From contig NZ_JANZKW010000005.1 of the NCBI RefSeq assembly GCF_027257935.1, positions 1 through 64,000 on the forward strand: a stretch of DNA of 64,000 nt. Direction: 5' to 3'. The stretch's first letter is position 1, and every line of letters starts with the position of its first letter. The notes beneath the pieces are model-generated. The model ran no database searches. It was not told the DNA's origin and saw only the letters and a list, made by a program, of their open reading frames with translations. The position numbers were made by a program, and so were the translations under genes. Below are positions 62,939-64,000 of this stretch, one piece after another. The stretch comes from Chitinimonas sp. BJYL2 (lineage in GTDB: Bacteria > Pseudomonadota > Gammaproteobacteria > Burkholderiales > Chitinimonadaceae).

Positions 62939-64000
62939 TCAAGCCAGCAAGGCCAGCAGCTTGTCGAATGCCTCATCGAACAGCTTCAGGCCATCGACCT
63001 GCAGCTGCACCGCCACGGCATCCATATCGATACCCGCATCCGCCAATGCCTTCAGCGTAGCTTCGGCCTCCGCCACGCCCACGCTCAGGCTGGCCGACGC
63101 CTTGCCGTGGTCACGGAAGGCCGCCAGTGTGGCATCGGGCAGCGTGTTGACCGTATCGGGGCCGATCAGGTTGTCCACGTACAGGGTATCGGGGTAGGCC
63201 GGGTTCTTGGTGCCCGTACTGGCCCACAGCAGGCGCTGGATATTCGCACCGGCGGCGCGTAGATCGGCGCATTCGGCGCTGTTCCAGCGGGCCATCCAGC
63301 GTGCATACGCCACCTTCACCATAGCCAGTGCGGCCTTGCCCTTGAGTGCGACGGCCGCGCCGCCCAGCGCATCGAGCTTGCCGTCGATCAGCGTATCCAC
63401 GCGCGACAGGAACAGGCTGGCGACCGAGCGTACATGGCGCACATCACCGCCGGCCGCAAGGCGCTGGCGCAGGCCGGCCACATAGGCATCGAACACCGCA
63501 TCGCAATCGCGCTGGCCGAACATCAGGGTGACGTTGACGTTGATGCCCGCGGCGATGGCGGCGGTAAAGGCCGGCAGGCTCTCGGCGGTGGCGGGAATCT
63601 TGATCATGGCATTGGGGCGCTGGATCGCGGCCCACAGGCGCTTGGCAGCGGCTTCGGTACCGGCGCCATCGCGTGCCAGATAGGGCGAGACTTCGAGGCT
63701 GACATAGCCATCGAGCCCGTTCGACTCGCGATACACGCTGGCAAACAGATCACAGGCACCCTGTACATCGGGCACAGCCAGGGCTTCGAAGCGCTGTTCG
63801 GCGCTCAGGCTCTGGGCCTTGAGGGCGGCCAGATCGTCGGCATAGCCGGCGCCGGCGGAAATCGATTTCTGGAAGATGGCCGGGTTGGAGGTCACGCCCG
63901 AGAGGCCGTCCTCGGCGATCAGCTTTTGCAGCGGGCCGGCCAGCAGCTCACGCGAGAGGTTATCCAGCCAGAGGCGCTGGCCAAATGTCTTGGCGAGAAC
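62939..64000 (-). CDS. tal: Transaldolase, 5' end outside the window (at least 353 aa)
   Basis: Pentose-phosphate enzyme moving a dihydroxyacetone unit between sugar phosphates. The reading frame stays open to the window edge; the visible part begins KTFGQRLWLDNLSRELLAGPL and continues SGVTSNPAIFQKSI, the family opening. The Schiff-base Lys is in NAMIKIPATAESLPAF, and INVNVTLMFGQRDCDAVFDAYVAGL and YARWMARW support the longer transaldolase class with a C-terminal extension. An internal GTG at 63895 is not the start because conserved residues lie before it. Confidence 0.93.
   Translation of the reverse strand, partial: VLAKTFGQRLWLDNLSRELLAGPLQKLIAEDGLSGVTSNPAIFQKSISAGAGYADDLAALKAQSLSAEQRFEALAVPDVQGACDLFASVYRESNGLDGYVSLEVSPYLARDGAGTEAAAKRLWAAIQRPNAMIKIPATAESLPAFTAAIAAGINVNVTLMFGQRDCDAVFDAYVAGLRQRLAAGGDVRHVRSVASLFLSRVDTLIDGKLDALGGAAVALKGKAALAMVKVAYARWMARWNSAECADLRAAGANIQRLLWASTGTKNPAYPDTLYVDNLIGPDTVNTLPDATLAAFRDHGKASASLSVGVAEAEATLKALADAGIDMDAVAVQLQVDGLKLFDEAFDKLLALLA

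Noticed and set aside
63895-63897. GTG at 63895 as the start of transaldolase
   Set aside because: The frame continues open to the window edge and encodes conserved family residues (WLDNLSRELL, SGV) before this codon.

Overview
The window is a gene-dense, GC-rich (roughly 60%) bacterial chromosome segment of housekeeping character. The gene content points to a betaproteobacterium: grxC-secB-gpsA order, a very long DUF3683-type FAD/Fe-S oxidoreductase, rnfB/rsxB next to nth, paired flavin ubiquinone hydroxylases with pepP, a PilS/PilR pair and a tRNA Pro-Arg-His cluster. It could belong to the Neisseriales/Chitinibacter-like side, but the species cannot be fixed from the sequence. There is no insertion sequence, prophage, CRISPR array or rRNA. 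Genes are tightly packed, often with 4-base ATGA overlaps, and many transcription units end in clear hairpin terminators.

Layout. 0.2-5 kb: grxC, secB, an SH3-domain protein and gpsA (+), then bioF-bioH (-) and rfbC (+). 5-12 kb: a large CoA-ligase/GNAT protein acetyltransferase, then a five-gene copper operon (copA, DUF3703, DUF1275, copZ, csoR) with a readable promoter and two CsoR-type operator boxes. 12-17 kb: membrane pyrophosphatase hppA divergent from soluble ppa, then an M13 metallopeptidase. 17-24.5 kb: a periplasmic solute-binding/TonB-like pair, dsbC, two ubiquinone hydroxylases, pepP, an RlmK-like methyltransferase and coaD. 24.8-32.8 kb: an orphan LivJ-type binding protein, an amidohydrolase lipoprotein, dppBCDF without a binding protein, and murB. 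32.9-36.5 kb: ldhA followed by a compact four-gene bufferin cluster (DUF2282 precursor, DUF692/MNIO enzyme, DUF2063 partner, DoxX). 36.5-49 kb: a secreted unknown, ppc, a porin with a mini-PstS-like protein, ubiB, the 1276-residue oxidoreductase and ilvA. 49-56 kb: pilS-pilR, yegD, a GH13 lipoprotein, a beta-carbonic anhydrase and a DUF2237 protein. 56-64 kb: tRNA-His, -Arg and -Pro, folD, pyrD, rnfB, a small membrane protein, a PilZ protein, nth, kup, and a transaldolase that runs off the right edge.

The most interesting system is the bufferin cluster at 34.0-36.5 kb. It encodes a 90-residue, signal-peptide-bearing, four-cysteine precursor and the MNIO/DUF2063 pair expected to modify its cysteines into a metal-binding peptide, plus a DoxX membrane protein. 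A terminator-like hairpin with a GNRA loop sits between precursor and enzyme genes. Together with the csoR/copZ/copA operon about 22 kb away, the window carries two separate copper-handling strategies: cytosolic sensing and export, and a probable periplasmic metal-sequestering peptide. Metabolically, ldhA (D-lactate formation) and the DUF3683 oxidoreductase (a candidate 2-hydroxyacid oxidase), and hppA and ppa (energy-conserving versus soluble pyrophosphate hydrolysis), form functional counterparts within the window.
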